Positions 53,874 to 57,479 of a DNA stretch of 64,000 nucleotides are shown here, piece after piece. The translations under genes and the position numbers were made by a program. The DNA is from Sarcophilus harrisii. Its lineage: Eukaryota > Chordata > Mammalia > Dasyuromorphia > Dasyuridae. Under the pieces are notes generated by a model, which saw only the letters and a list, made by a program, of their open reading frames with translations, was not told the DNA's origin and did not search any database. The stretch lies in the NCBI RefSeq assembly GCF_902635505.1, contig NC_045428.1:430691106-430755105 (forward strand), given 5' to 3'. Within the stretch, counting starts at the first letter, position 1. Every line of letters begins with the position of its first letter.

Positions 53874-54738
53874 TTTATATGCATTTTTTCATGATGCCAT
53901 GGTCATTATACATATTCAGTGTTTCCCTTTTACATTTCCTAGTTACAGACACACTGAATTCTGTGTGAAATCACCATTAGCTTTCCCGCCCAACAAAACA
54001 GGACTTCTTTTGATGAAAGGCAAGTCCTAAATTTAAGTTGGAAGGATCATGTCTCAATTTCTTTTTTCAAATAAAGTATGTTACTGCACTTAAGTCACAA
54101 AAACTAAGCACAGAAAGAGGGGGAGTTTAAAAAACTGTTCTACCCTTATTTTGTTTTATTTACTTAAGATAATCTCTGAGAGAAGGAACTGTCGTTTTTG
54201 TTATTTATTACGGTAGTTTTGTATCCTCAGCGCTTAGCACACACATGTTTAGAACTTAATAAATAAAATAAATATTTAAAAATTAAAAAAAAAAAAAAAG
54301 GAACTTAATAAATGCTTGTCGATGCACCGATCGCTCAGTCGTACCAAAAAGCTGAAGCGGGGGGAGGGAATGGAGCAGGTAGTTGCCCTTCTAGTCTGTG
54401 GGTAAGGATGGGGGGGGGGGGGAACGGGGAGGAGGAAGTACCGCGAGTGAGTTCACCGACTGTCAACACGGGCCCTAAGGCTCCAGGCCTTTTCTCAGGG
54501 GCAGGATGGGAGGACCAAGGACCGCTTCCCATCCTTATTTCCCACCTTTCCCTCGCCCCCCTCCCCCTCCCCAGCGCATCTCCCAGACAGTGATATTAGG
54601 GAGCAGGGATGGGGTCCCCGCCGCCCCCCTCCCGGCCAGCAGGCCGCTCACCAGGTTCCGCAGCTGGGCCGCCTGCTCCTTGTGATAATCCAGCCGCCCC
54701 AGGGAGCTGGGCCGATACTTGTCCACCCAGAGACTCAT
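14846..54738 (-). CDS. RFC3: RFC3, replication factor C subunit 3 (whole gene, 9 coding exons)
   Basis: RFC3 is a subunit of the heteropentameric RFC clamp loader, which uses ATP to load PCNA onto primer-template DNA in the nucleus; it also serves in alternative RFC complexes. The nine exons listed below join in frame to 356 codons (29+46+22+32+60+45+32+23+63, plus four codons split by introns), matching the human length I recall. Visible motifs are the N-terminal [10 protein letters not shown], a Walker A P-loop GPSGAGKKT (about residues 42-50), a Walker B-like LLTEVD (133-138) and the SRC motif of clamp loaders (177-179). The C-terminal exons give the helical collar domain, ending in MMF. 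All introns are GT-AG. Start chosen: the first ATG gives the family N-terminus and lies in a CpG-rich region. No frameshift or early stop is seen. UTR limits are not visible. Confidence 0.97.
15290..15850 (+). mobile_element. L2 LINE 3' end
   Basis: It reads gatctgaccatgtatacctt, then cctcttgagcctttgcactg, aagtccttcctgattcca, aatataagctccttgagag and cttattaaatgtttgttga, in the order of the L2 3' end. It lies 250 bp upstream of RFC3 exon 9. Confidence 0.85.
15930..16130 (+). mobile_element. MIR/MAR-like SINE
   Basis: It reads ctttgggcaggtcacttatc, gtgtaaaatagaggggataa and ggttgaactagagggtccct. Confidence 0.75.
16235..16435 (-). mobile_element. MIR SINE
   Basis: It reads ctatcttatttaatattcat, attaaagatgaaaagactga and tcttcctgactccaagttt. 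Confidence 0.7.
16600..16765 (-). mobile_element. MIR/MAR-like SINE
   Basis: It reads gaatttagagctgagaggtt, cccattttaaagatgacga and gggattgaatccaggtctt. Confidence 0.75.
16980..18765 (+). mobile_element. CR1/L3 LINE, ORF2 region, split by an LTR-like insert
   Basis: The left part includes aggcttagtaacagaagatga, and gcacctagttgtccttgatg (17505) with the translation [20 protein letters not shown], the CR1 motif before the RT fingers. The right part includes ctgtcttgaccttgtgcta, tttatcaatgacttggatta and gctgggagggatagctaac. Frames are broken at several points. The break at about 17820-18385 is the insert. It lies in RFC3 intron 8. Confidence 0.85.
17822..18385 (+). mobile_element. Solo-LTR-like fossil inside the CR1/L3 LINE
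   Basis: It interrupts the CR1 text. TATA-like ttataaaag lies at about 18003 and poly(A)-signal-like aataaa at about 18144 and 18178, followed by a U5-like stretch (gctgtatccttgagttg). No coding region is seen, so it looks like a lone LTR of an endogenous retrovirus. Ends are approximate and no target duplication was found. It is younger than the CR1. Confidence 0.6.
18735..18905 (-). mobile_element. Non-autonomous DNA-transposon-like repeat
   Basis: It reads ccttaacctggaatgcatga and then AT-rich text with attctaaggagtgcaatggg. It appears to be the reverse of the repeat at 52.05 kb. I recall this as a common mammalian interspersed repeat but cannot name it with confidence. Confidence 0.4.
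18955..19185 (+). mobile_element. MIR SINE, nearly full length
   Basis: It reads tctgaattcaaatttgtaac, then ttcctcaactgcaaaatgag, tctcaggattgttgtgaag and agatgcttaataaatgcct. Confidence 0.82.
19590..20755 (+). mobile_element. RTE (BovB-like) LINE, C-terminal ORF part
   Basis: The last part translates to MMYGG and then [19 protein letters not shown] (20640-20730), matching the RTE/BovB pattern LMYGCETW...KEQ...QRAMERRML. Upstream text such as gaaacactaggaagcttctt and ttgatccagcctgtgatgta fits the same ORF. It is broken by several frameshifts and ends before a (GAAA)n tract. It lies in RFC3 intron 8. Confidence 0.7.
20750..20820 (+). repeat. (GAAA)n/(GA)n microsatellite
   Basis: An A run, gaaagaaag units, gagaga units and more gaaag units follow the RTE LINE end and may be its tail. 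Confidence 0.92.
20850..20985 (-). mobile_element. SINE/L2-tail fragment
   Basis: It reads attgcttattaagttccagg, tatgctgagcactgagcat and gagacagatcctgtccttaa. Confidence 0.6.
21196..21327 (+). repeat. Perfect 34-bp direct repeat around an AT-rich core
   Basis: The 34-bp unit starting atttcttttattttg and ending cagagtataat occurs at 21196-21229 and 21294-21327. The 64 bp between are mostly ATA/TAATA. Confidence 0.95.
21932..22001 (-). CDS. RFC3: RFC3 exon 8
   Basis: It is 70 bp and encodes [20 protein letters not shown] plus IMK of the C-terminal collar domain. The first base completes AGG (Arg270) with exon 7. The acceptor is TTTTAAACAG; the donor is GTAAAC. Confidence 0.95.
22180..22850 (+). 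mobile_element. L1 LINE ORF2-tail fragment, old
   Basis: Degenerate L1 ORF2 C-terminal coding text: caataaagtggtcaaaaaatg (KWSKDM region), gaaaatgcaaat, then cttgaaaaacaatttaga and cataccctttaatccag, and atgtaatggacattattata. No ORF survives. It lies just upstream of exon 8 in intron 7. Confidence 0.7.
23660..24400 (+). mobile_element. L1 sequence flanking the 7SL pseudogene
   Basis: The left flank carries the L1 ORF2-like ggaagtaatttggaacta and later cctaaagatataaaag. The right flank carries aaatgatgaaagggaca and then aataaactgatgtag, typical of the L1 ORF2 C-terminus. About 150-200 bp of L1 expected between the two flanks is not seen. An AT-rich stretch at 23755-23805 and a (GT)n near 24401 lie within or at the end. 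Confidence 0.55.
23858..24146 (+). pseudogene. RN7SL pseudogene: 7SL (SRP) RNA pseudogene, nearly full length
   Basis: The segment follows 7SL RNA from the Alu domain to the 3' end. It has gtaattcctgcttctgg with gggaagctgaggtttgag (7SL: agctactcgggaggctgag), gggtgtccacattaa (gggtgtccgcactaag), the S-domain part gcccaggttggaaacaga, then ctgatcagtaatgggatc and gtagccactgtaattcc. Because the central S domain is present, it is a copy of the SRP RNA itself and not an Alu or B1 SINE. Many substitutions, including lost CpGs, make it a non-functional retrocopy. A purine-rich tail (aaaggaagaaagaaagg) follows. Both flanks look like L1 ORF2/3' sequence. It lies in RFC3 intron 7. Confidence 0.88.
24745..24876 (-). 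mobile_element. Marsupial tRNA-type SINE
   Basis: It ends ctgtaccacctagctgcccc, the reverse of the ggggcagctaggtgg start typical of this SINE. Confidence 0.8.
24880..26830. other. RFC3 intron 7, proximal part: little recognised
   Basis: AT-rich intronic sequence with A runs at 25180 and 25818. A possible diverged SINE lies at 25865-25990. No open frame of interest. Confidence 0.4.
26835..26933 (-). CDS. RFC3: RFC3 exon 7
   Basis: It is 99 bp and encodes the rest of Gln237 through the first two bases of Arg270 ([20 protein letters not shown], then [12 protein letters not shown]). The acceptor is TATCAAATAG; the donor is GTAAGC. Confidence 0.95.
27032..27168 (-). CDS. RFC3: RFC3 exon 6
   Basis: It is 137 bp and encodes residues 192-236 ([20 protein letters not shown] and onward to EACRVQ) plus the first two bases of Gln237. 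The donor is GTAAGT. It is separated from exon 7 by an intron of only 98 bp. Confidence 0.95.
27872..28053 (-). CDS. RFC3: RFC3 exon 5 (Walker B and SRC exon)
   Basis: It is 182 bp and encodes Val131 to Asp191, including LLTEVD, the region before [15 protein letters not shown], and PPIRSRC. The SRC triad is the arginine-finger motif of clamp-loader subunits. The Walker B position has E-V-D rather than the classical DEAD form; my recollection is that this is normal for RFC3. Confidence 0.96.
28290..28465 (+). mobile_element. MIR/MAR-like SINE
   Basis: It reads acctgaattctagattcagc, tatttacctctaaaattaag and actagatgatttctaagttc. It lies in RFC3 intron 4. Confidence 0.7.
29500..30175 (-). mobile_element. 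Composite repeat (long SINE/RTE-like) inserted in a MIR
   Basis: The left part (29505-29760) is the reverse of the repeat at 55.7 and 58.4 kb: cttcattctcaaagaggacc, then acatgcaagtgaatttgatt and tctgggtccaatggctaga. The right part holds CCAAT-like boxes, a 70-bp purine tract (30011-30080), aataaaag near 30101 and the E-box palindrome ccacgtgg. The right part may be a separate LTR-like piece. The MIR text resumes at about 30180. Confidence 0.55.
30011..30080 (+). repeat. 70-bp uninterrupted polypurine tract
   Basis: Only A and G occur from 30011 to 30080, with ggggagggg and gagagaggg blocks. It lies inside the composite insert. Confidence 0.9.
30345..31510. other. RFC3 intron 4, distal part: nothing recognised
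   Basis: No gene, no clear repeat. T and A runs at 30580 and 31198. Confidence 0.4.
31517..31614 (-). CDS. RFC3: RFC3 exon 4
   Basis: It is 98 bp and encodes the end of Ser98 through Lys130 ([20 protein letters not shown] and onward). The donor is GTACAT, the weakest-looking donor of the gene. The first base completes an AGT serine codon with exon 3, which confirms the phase. Confidence 0.95.
31625..32780. other. RFC3 intron 3, start: nothing recognised
   Basis: AT-rich; a minus-strand frame at 32196-32390 has no recognisable motif. Confidence 0.4.
32790..33710 (+). mobile_element. Older L1 LINE 3' part, interrupted at 33069-33394
   Basis: ORF2-tail text (tatcccaaagagatcat, ccacatgtgcaaaaat, gggaatggctgaataag) breaks at 33068 and resumes at 33395 with the repeated tagcaggatgatttc, then cctggagagacttacatgaa and an L1 3' UTR. 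It is the host of a nested L1 insertion, in RFC3 intron 3. Confidence 0.85.
33069..33394 (-). mobile_element. Nested 5'-truncated L1 3' end
   Basis: This is an L1 3' UTR in reverse orientation (T-rich tail at the left, then tgacccttgcaaaacctt and ccctagatggcaggtaga). It is bounded by a perfect 15-bp duplication, tagcaggatgatttc, at 33054-33068 and 33395-33409. It inserted into the plus-strand L1 around it, so it is the younger of the two. Confidence 0.9.
33715..34290 (-). mobile_element. L1 LINE 3' fragment
   Basis: It reads as the reverse of the L1 ORF2 tail and 3' UTR (tttgcatcagttcatgtaa, cttacagcaaaatagtact, gagttgctataaatatttt). No clear ends or duplication. Confidence 0.75.
34555..34682 (-). 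mobile_element. Marsupial tRNA-type SINE
   Basis: It reads ttgaggttaagtgacttgcc, cagatttgaactcagttctt and ccagtgctctatgtgctgt. Confidence 0.78.
35155..37315 (+). mobile_element. L1-type element, probably half-L1 (HAL1-like), copy 1
   Basis: It starts with an L1-like leader (ggaggattctgggaagatag) and holds two A runs (35258-35281, 35700-35716). A short frame begins [20 protein letters not shown] near 35716, followed by degenerate coiled-coil-like text in broken frames. It ends in a GA-rich tract and an ATGT-rich tail. No reverse-transcriptase region is seen. The whole order is shared with the inverted copy at 62.4-64 kb. The HAL1 name is from memory of opossum elements. It lies in RFC3 intron 3. 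Confidence 0.65.
38205..38720 (-). mobile_element. Long SINE/RTE-like repeat, diverged relative
   Basis: It reads caatgacatcatgagtgagg, then aaatttaagtgaagcaaagt, agtctagtggcaaaacaaaa and cttgggatagaaacctccc, the reverse of the 55-58 kb family in its first part. A G run lies within. Confidence 0.5.
38473..38495 (+). repeat. Poly(G) tract
   Basis: Ten G, one T, then twelve G. It could form a G-quadruplex. It lies inside a SINE/RTE-like repeat. Confidence 0.9.
38865..38965 (+). mobile_element. L2 LINE extreme 3' end
   Basis: It reads gtccttaaaggcaggaact, then gcacataataggagtttaat and aaatatttgctgagt. Confidence 0.65.
39130..40290. other. RFC3 intron 3, before exon 3: possible L2 remnant only
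   Basis: At 39540-39720 the text (agaatgctttctcccctcac) hints at an L2 3' end. Nothing else is recognised. Confidence 0.35.
40293..40360 (-). CDS. RFC3: RFC3 exon 3
   Basis: It is 68 bp and encodes [20 protein letters not shown] plus NP and the first two bases of Ser98. The acceptor is CTCTACACAG after a long T tract on the sense strand; the donor is GTAAGT. Confidence 0.95.
40800..41060 (+). mobile_element. L2 LINE 3' end fragment
   Basis: It reads ttgactacagtaatttttta and gatgataaactccttgaagg, typical of L2 near its 3' end. Confidence 0.6.
41200..41690 (-). mobile_element. L2 LINE ORF2 remnant
   Basis: It shares the plus-strand pattern of 1.8-1.95 kb: agtgtcaaaatctgcacaaa, then aagtttcagaagaatggtaa and gagaagctgagaagtgggag. 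Confidence 0.65.
41690..41885 (+). mobile_element. L2 LINE 3' end fragment
   Basis: It reads cttagctcaaatgccatctc, then catgaagttgttcctgagg and gatagaatataaactaccc. It is followed by a C-rich/(CA)n tract. Confidence 0.65.
42190..42420 (-). mobile_element. MIR SINE
   Basis: It reads aaagcattttgcaaatatta, aatccccattttacagctaa and agtcaagatttgaactgac. Confidence 0.8.
42425..42590 (+). mobile_element. L2 LINE 3' end
   Basis: It reads ctagactgtaaactcccaga, then ctttcccagtgcttagata and ataggtgattgacaaaggt. Confidence 0.55.
42602..42626 (+). repeat. (CA)n microsatellite
   Basis: A perfect ca run of about 12 units. Confidence 0.93.
42725..42900 (+). mobile_element. MIR/MAR-like SINE
   Basis: It reads cttggattcaaatactgac, cagtttccttatctgcaaaa and gtactttctagttctaaaat. 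It ends about 15 bp from exon 2, on the side of its donor in intron 2. Confidence 0.75.
42914..43051 (-). CDS. RFC3: RFC3 exon 2 (P-loop exon)
   Basis: It is 138 bp and encodes residues 30-75 with the Walker A motif GPSGAGKKT. The acceptor ends in TTTTTCCAG and the donor is GTAAG. It starts with GTA (Val30), which completes the expected NLV-QCGDF junction with exon 1. Confidence 0.96.
43060..44100. other. RFC3 intron 1, next to exon 2: nothing recognised
   Basis: T-rich with short open frames at 43684-43920 and 43883-44110 that carry no known motif. Confidence 0.35.
44105..44403 (+). mobile_element. LTR-like fossil with tandem enhancer-like repeat
   Basis: It begins tgttaac and carries a roughly 43-bp imperfect tandem repeat (taatggttctccag / taatggttctctag at 44131 and 44177), a TATA-like tatttaag near 44235, cacaataaag near 44298 and U5-like text. 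No coding part. Ends uncertain. It looks like a lone LTR. Confidence 0.5.
44519..45098 (+). mobile_element. L1 LINE 3' end, 5'-truncated
   Basis: It begins inside the ORF2 tail (atcaattgaagaatggctga) and runs through an L1 3' UTR very like that of the 47.2-48.9 kb copy (cacaacatagcatttt, gtgcagcaagataatta, catgcatatctttt). A perfect 10-bp duplication, aagatgggcc, flanks it at 44509-44518 and 45099-45108. Confidence 0.9.
45343..45367 (+). repeat. (CA)n microsatellite
   Basis: A perfect ca run of about 12 units, preceded by mixed ATGT/ATAC repeats. Confidence 0.93.
45490..45955 (+). mobile_element. RTE (BovB-like) LINE, reverse-transcriptase core fragment
   Basis: The frame at 45755-45937 encodes [14 protein letters not shown], then [12 protein letters not shown], the RT catalytic F-A-D-D box, and [15 protein letters not shown], the known RTE order. 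Upstream there are matches to the preceding RT region in another frame. It is a fragment; the rest of the element is absent. Confidence 0.85.
45960..46335 (-). mobile_element. CR1/L3-type LINE 3' fragment
   Basis: It reads taacagccttcaatgcttga, then tcatatggcattagtattct and cagagaactgaatacaatg, the same family pattern as 51.1 kb but more diverged. Confidence 0.55.
46436..46597 (+). repeat. (AATAGAATA)n-like low-complexity tract
   Basis: It is an irregular array of ataga, aataga and aataatagaa units. The phenylalanine/tyrosine-rich minus-strand frame across it is not a gene. Confidence 0.9.
46598..46671. repeat. Near-perfect 74-bp palindrome (37-bp arms)
   Basis: Arms 46598-46634 and 46635-46671 are reverse complements with one mismatch (46625/46644) and no spacer; the centre is aggcgcct. 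The right arm continues into MIR sequence, so the left arm is an inverted copy of MIR text. An ATAGA-rich repeat borders the left arm. Confidence 0.97.
46635..46795 (-). mobile_element. MIR/tRNA-type SINE
   Basis: It reads cgcctaatgtgtaacaatta, then tttagaaatatcatctcatt, caattcctcacaatacagc and gaaatcaggtcttcctgac, the reverse of MIR. Confidence 0.65.
47230..48887 (+). mobile_element. L1 LINE, 5'-truncated, ORF2 C-terminus plus 3' UTR
   Basis: It encodes the L1 ORF2 tail in two overlapping open stretches: 47373-47753 ([37 protein letters not shown]-like [10 protein letters not shown]) and 47695-48261 (LISKIY-like [38 protein letters not shown]), followed by [19 protein letters not shown] from 48256. 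A few frameshifts separate them. The 3' UTR ends in an A-rich tail near 48870. A 14-bp target-site duplication with one mismatch (agaaaatagccaca / agaaaatagctaca) lies at 47216-47229 and 48888-48901. This is one of the younger-looking L1s here, in RFC3 intron 1. Confidence 0.92.
48902..50865. other. Unassigned intron 1 region with a short minus-strand open frame
   Basis: No repeat recognised. A minus-strand frame at 50096-49923 (57 codons, starting [18 protein letters not shown] and ending in a TAA) and a stop-poor stretch further 5' on that strand look faintly coding. No known family recognised. It may be an old retrocopy or chance in AT-rich DNA. Confidence 0.25.
50870..51590 (-). mobile_element. 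CR1/L3 LINE 3' end
   Basis: It starts with cagaatcataattg (reverse of the CR1 3' terminus) and continues with catggcat-type text: ttatatggcatgatcatga, tttcaccatcctggtttccc and aacacaatatcccagaca, the reverse of CR1 ORF2. It lies in RFC3 intron 1. Confidence 0.7.
51600..52955. other. Mostly unassigned intron 1 sequence
   Basis: Apart from the repeat at 52.05-52.26 kb and A runs at 51581 and 52489, nothing is recognised. Confidence 0.35.
52045..52260 (+). mobile_element. Non-autonomous DNA-transposon-like repeat
   Basis: It reads tttggaccctttttgacag, atggacctcttcttagaatg and aatggataaaataaaatata, related in reverse to 18.74 kb. Confidence 0.45.
52960..53250 (+). mobile_element. L2 LINE 3' end fragment
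   Basis: It reads aaataatcttcctaaaacaa, then aatcctccagtgactgccaa and atttacatttcagctaaactg. Confidence 0.65.
53505..53725 (+). mobile_element. MIR SINE
   Basis: It reads gaatacctgagttcaaattc, tcttcatttgtaaaatggga and cccaggtttgttaagagga. Confidence 0.8.
53834..53869 (+). repeat. (TA)n microsatellite
   Basis: About 17 perfect ta units in RFC3 intron 1. The plus-strand open frame across it is not a gene. Confidence 0.95.
54170..54330 (+). repeat. L2/MIR-type 3' end with A-rich insertion
   Basis: The text reads like the common L2/SINE 3' end (gagagaaggaactgtc, then cagcgcttagcac, then cttaataaatgcttgt). It is interrupted by an A-rich stretch of 36 bp, flanked by the 13-bp direct repeat gaacttaataaat at 54252-54264 and 54301-54313. 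Confidence 0.6.
54357..54432 (+). other. G-run cluster (possible G-quadruplex) in RFC3 intron 1
   Basis: Several G runs lie close together: a six-G run near 54359, a run of about 12 G at 54410-54421, then shorter runs. They lie 200-380 bp inside intron 1 on the strand opposite the transcript, so the pre-mRNA would carry C runs. Folding is inference. Confidence 0.5.
54652..54738 (-). CDS. RFC3: RFC3 exon 1 (coding part)
   Basis: It encodes residues 1-29, [10 protein letters not shown] through QLRNL. The donor is GTGAGC at 54651, phase 0. The exon lies inside a CpG-rich block, as expected for a housekeeping replication gene. Confidence 0.95.
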
Positions 54739-55075
54739 GACTGCCTAAACTCGGCTCCTCGGGAAGCTTGAAAACCCCGCGCCCGCGCGCTTTTCCCGCG
54801 AGCTCCAAGCCGGTTACGTCACTACCGGCTCCGCCCCGCGAGAGCTGATTGGACAAAAGAGCTGAGCAAAGAGAGACTAACATGAAATGTGATGAGCAAC
54901 CTGACCAATGAGGGCCCCCAAACTTAGGGCTCGTCGGAGCGTTCTCGCGACAAACCCAGCGTAAATTGGAATCCTTCAGTGATGACTCTCCCTTCCCCTA
55001 AAGACCGCCCATGGGAGGGAGGGAGGAGGAAGCACATCCAATCAGAAGCAGCCCCTCCCCACGCTAGCCAATAAA
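54739..55075 (-). promoter_or_regulatory. RFC3: RFC3 promoter region
   Basis: Reading upstream from the ATG there is no TATA box. An E2F-type TTTCCCGC lies at 54792-54799, a CRE/ATF-like TTACGTCA at 54814-54821, a GC-rich CCGCCCCGCG at 54831-54840, an inverted CCAAT (ATTGG) at 54848-54852, and CCAAT boxes at 54905, 55038 and 55068. E2F plus CCAAT/NF-Y is the usual control of S-phase replication genes (established knowledge). That these sites act here is inference. Confidence 0.65.
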
Positions 55076-55299
55076 TGCCGCCTGTGCATTTTTTCTACTC
55101 CTTCTTGCTCAAGAAAGTCCATCACCTGCAGGATGGATGAACTTTCCTGTTGTGGAAGGCGGGGTCCCCCCCACTCTTTCCCCAACCTCATCCCGAAACC
55201 CTTTGCAGAGTGGTCCTCAAACGTGAGGCCGCAGCATCCCTTCCTTTCCTTCCTCCGCCTCAGTCCGCACCGGGCATCACACCCTTACCTGAGCATCCT

Positions 55300-55524
55300 G
55301 CTCAGAGTAATATAAATTTTGATTGCTGAAGCTTCTAAAGATGGCTTGAGGGTGACTGGGTAGAATTATTTTTTAAGGCCCATTCCTTAAACTCAAAACG
55401 CGGGTCCTCACTGATTGGCCAATGATAGATCTTAGCCCAAACCTATTTTGGTCACTGTTCGGAAATATAAATAGCAATTGTTTATATTTTGGTCAGAAAC
55501 CCTGAGGATCTTCCCCTCCAAGAC

Positions 55525-55556
<32 letters not shown>

Positions 55557-55985
55557 TGTTTTGTTTTGTTTTGTGTTGTTGTTGTTTTGTTGTTGTTGTT
55601 GTGTTTTGTGTTGTTGTTGTTGTTGTTGTTGTTTTGTTGTTGTTGTTGTTTTGTTGTTGTTGTTGTTTTGTTGTTTTGTTTTGTTTTTTTGGGGGGGAAG
55701 CTAAGTAATAACTTTTTTTGCTTCATTTCTTACCCAATCTTCATCACTGAATGGGCATTGCCTCCGTCAAACTGAAACCTGTTAAAGACCTTAACTTAAA
55801 TAGGCAAAGTCACTCACTGTATGTGGATATCCTGATTTATATCTTACCACTGGACCCAGATGGTATAAAAGAGTGAGACTGGTGACAGCACAGCCCTCCC
55901 TCACTTAAATCCAATTCACTTGCAAGTCTTGACCAATGTCTTGGTCCTCTTCAAGAATGAAGGACAAACAATGTCCATTTGTAGA
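55300..55985 (+). mobile_element. Long SINE/RTE-like repeat with internal (TTG)n
   Basis: It shares aaatagcaattgtt and gaccttaacttaaat with the copies at 29.5 and 58.0 kb, and ends ttcaagaatgaaggacaaac. The (TTG)n array at 55526-55690 sits inside, where the 58 kb copy has (TTTA)n. Start approximate. Confidence 0.55.
55526..55690 (+). repeat. (TTG)n / (TTTTG)n microsatellite array
   Basis: About 165 bp of ttg units with interspersed ttttg and a terminal T/G run, about 800 bp upstream of the RFC3 start codon. The V/C/L-only or Q/N-rich open frames here are repeat by-products. Confidence 0.95.
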
Positions 55986-56149
55986 CTCTTCCAACTTCAT
56001 CCTCCCACAGAGGGGGGCTGGCTTTACATTGTGCAGGGAGAGGGCTAGGATGGAAGTCTTTGGACTTAGGTTGTGTTATCAAAAGACTCCCTGGAACTCA
56101 GCAGGATTGGAGAGAAAACCCAGGATGAGCTGAATCTACCTACTATTCC

Positions 56150-56560
56150 CCCAGTTGCTAGCTAATCTAGGAGTAGAATTACAGCAAATACTTTTAAGTG
56201 AGAAAAAAGTCTTTTATTCAGTCAAGAGAAGTGCGGCTGTGTTCACTGGGTGAAACACCCCAAATACTGAGGCAGGAGCAAGCTTCATACTGTTAGTTTG
56301 GGTCATTACTCCTCCTTTCAAGGTTCAGATTGATCAGTTTTACAAAGTTAGTTATAGTTTGGTGGAATTTAGAGTCAGTTACAATTGGTGGTATTTACTC
56401 ACCAATTTACTCACATTTACTCTTTACTCACCTTTTCTGTATGTCAAAAAGCTTGTGCTCTGTCATTGATCCTACCCAGTTTGGGCCAGTTTCCAGTGTT
56501 GTTGTTTAGTTTAGTTGACAACATTTTAACAAGATATTTCACACACACATATACTTTCAT
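56150..56560 (-). mobile_element. LTR-like fossil
   Basis: On the minus strand a poly(A) signal (gaataaaagac) lies near 56212, with LTR-like composition on both sides. No coding part; ends uncertain. First of a row of LTR-like pieces upstream of RFC3. Confidence 0.35.
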
Positions 56561-56584
56561 CTATTTTAATGCTATCTCATATTC

Positions 56585-56722
56585 TTCACAGGTTAGAATC
56601 TCAGTTCTGCCATTTAATATCTATGTGACTTTGGTGGGGACTTTATAACTTCTCTAGTTGAAATTTCTTCATCTATAAAACAAGGGGAATTGGGACCAGA
56701 TGATCTCAACTCTAAAATTTCT
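56585..56722 (+). mobile_element. MIR/MAR-like SINE
   Basis: It reads ttaatatctatgtgactttg, atttcttcatctataaaac and gatgatctcaactctaaaat, directly before an LTR-like piece. Confidence 0.65.
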
Positions 56723-56723
56723 G

Positions 56724-57085
56724 TGTGGTAAGAGTCATTACCCCCACCCCCAATTAATAAACCACAGACTTGTTTTAGGAGACACAAAAAGGAATCTATT
56801 GCTTTCTCATGAGAGAAAGTGCAAAAATGAGCAGTTTTCAGCAAGTTTATATAGACTCAAAAGGGGAGTCCCACCTACCCCTTGGCTCTTCTTCATGTTG
56901 GTTAGAGCTTCCTGGGGAACTTTTTCCAGCAACAAAAGAAACCAGATTTGCAGCCTTGCCCTTCCCTTATCTTGAGTCACAAGAGGAGGTCTGATGCAAG
57001 AATATGAATGTACTGAAGAGACTTCAACAATGGAAAATTAGGCAAAAAATGGAATATTCATTTCAAAAATCAGGCCACCTCTTCA
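56724..57085 (-). mobile_element. Solo-LTR-like fossil
   Basis: It is bounded by tgtggtaa at the left and ttcaacaca at the right (TG..CA). It has a minus-strand TATA (tctatataaac) near 56850 and a pyrimidine-rich stretch. About 360 bp, no coding part. Confidence 0.5.
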
Positions 57086-57479
57086 ACACAAAACCCAGTT
57101 CCTTCCCCTAAGGAACTTACGTTCTTACATTCTTTTAGGGGAGATAACCTCCATTCCAACTACCCATTGATGTTCCTGTGGATTTCAACCCTCCAGTTCA
57201 AGTTCTGTTTCTCCAATTCAATCATCACAACTTGGAAATCAAACAAATGCTCTTTCATCTCATACTTCCAACTGTAAATCTTTGACCTTGTGAATTAAAA
57301 GCTCAGATAATCATAGGATAATAGATTTAGGGCTGCATAAGGACCTTCAATATCATCCATAGTATTATATATGAAATTTCAGGATTTGAAATGGATTGAC
57401 TAGCCAAGCGGTTTGGGTTTGGGGAGGGTTTTACATCAGAAAACACTAGCATAACGGTGTAGAGTTATCTGATGACATT

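Larger units (their letters stand above)
54310..54990. other. CpG island at the RFC3 5' end
   Basis: CpG dinucleotides are frequent here (for example the cccgcgcccgcgcgc block near 54777), while the rest of the window is AT-rich and CpG-poor. It spans exon 1, the start of intron 1 and the upstream region. The limits are by eye. Confidence 0.75.

Noticed and set aside
53701-54030. 109-codon plus-strand open frame
   Set aside because: It spans a (TA)n run read as alternating I and Y, flanked by unrelated text; no motif.
54312-54593. 93-codon plus-strand open frame in the CpG island
   Set aside because: It is GC-rich, low in complexity, starts in a repeat end and lies antisense in RFC3 intron 1. 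No family recognised.
54939-54951. TCTCGCGA-like promoter element (gttctcgcgaca)
   Set aside because: Only eight core bases match by eye; too weak to list as a site.
55478-55775. Several overlapping open frames of V/C/F or Q/N/T residues
   Set aside because: They are readings of the (TTG)n array.
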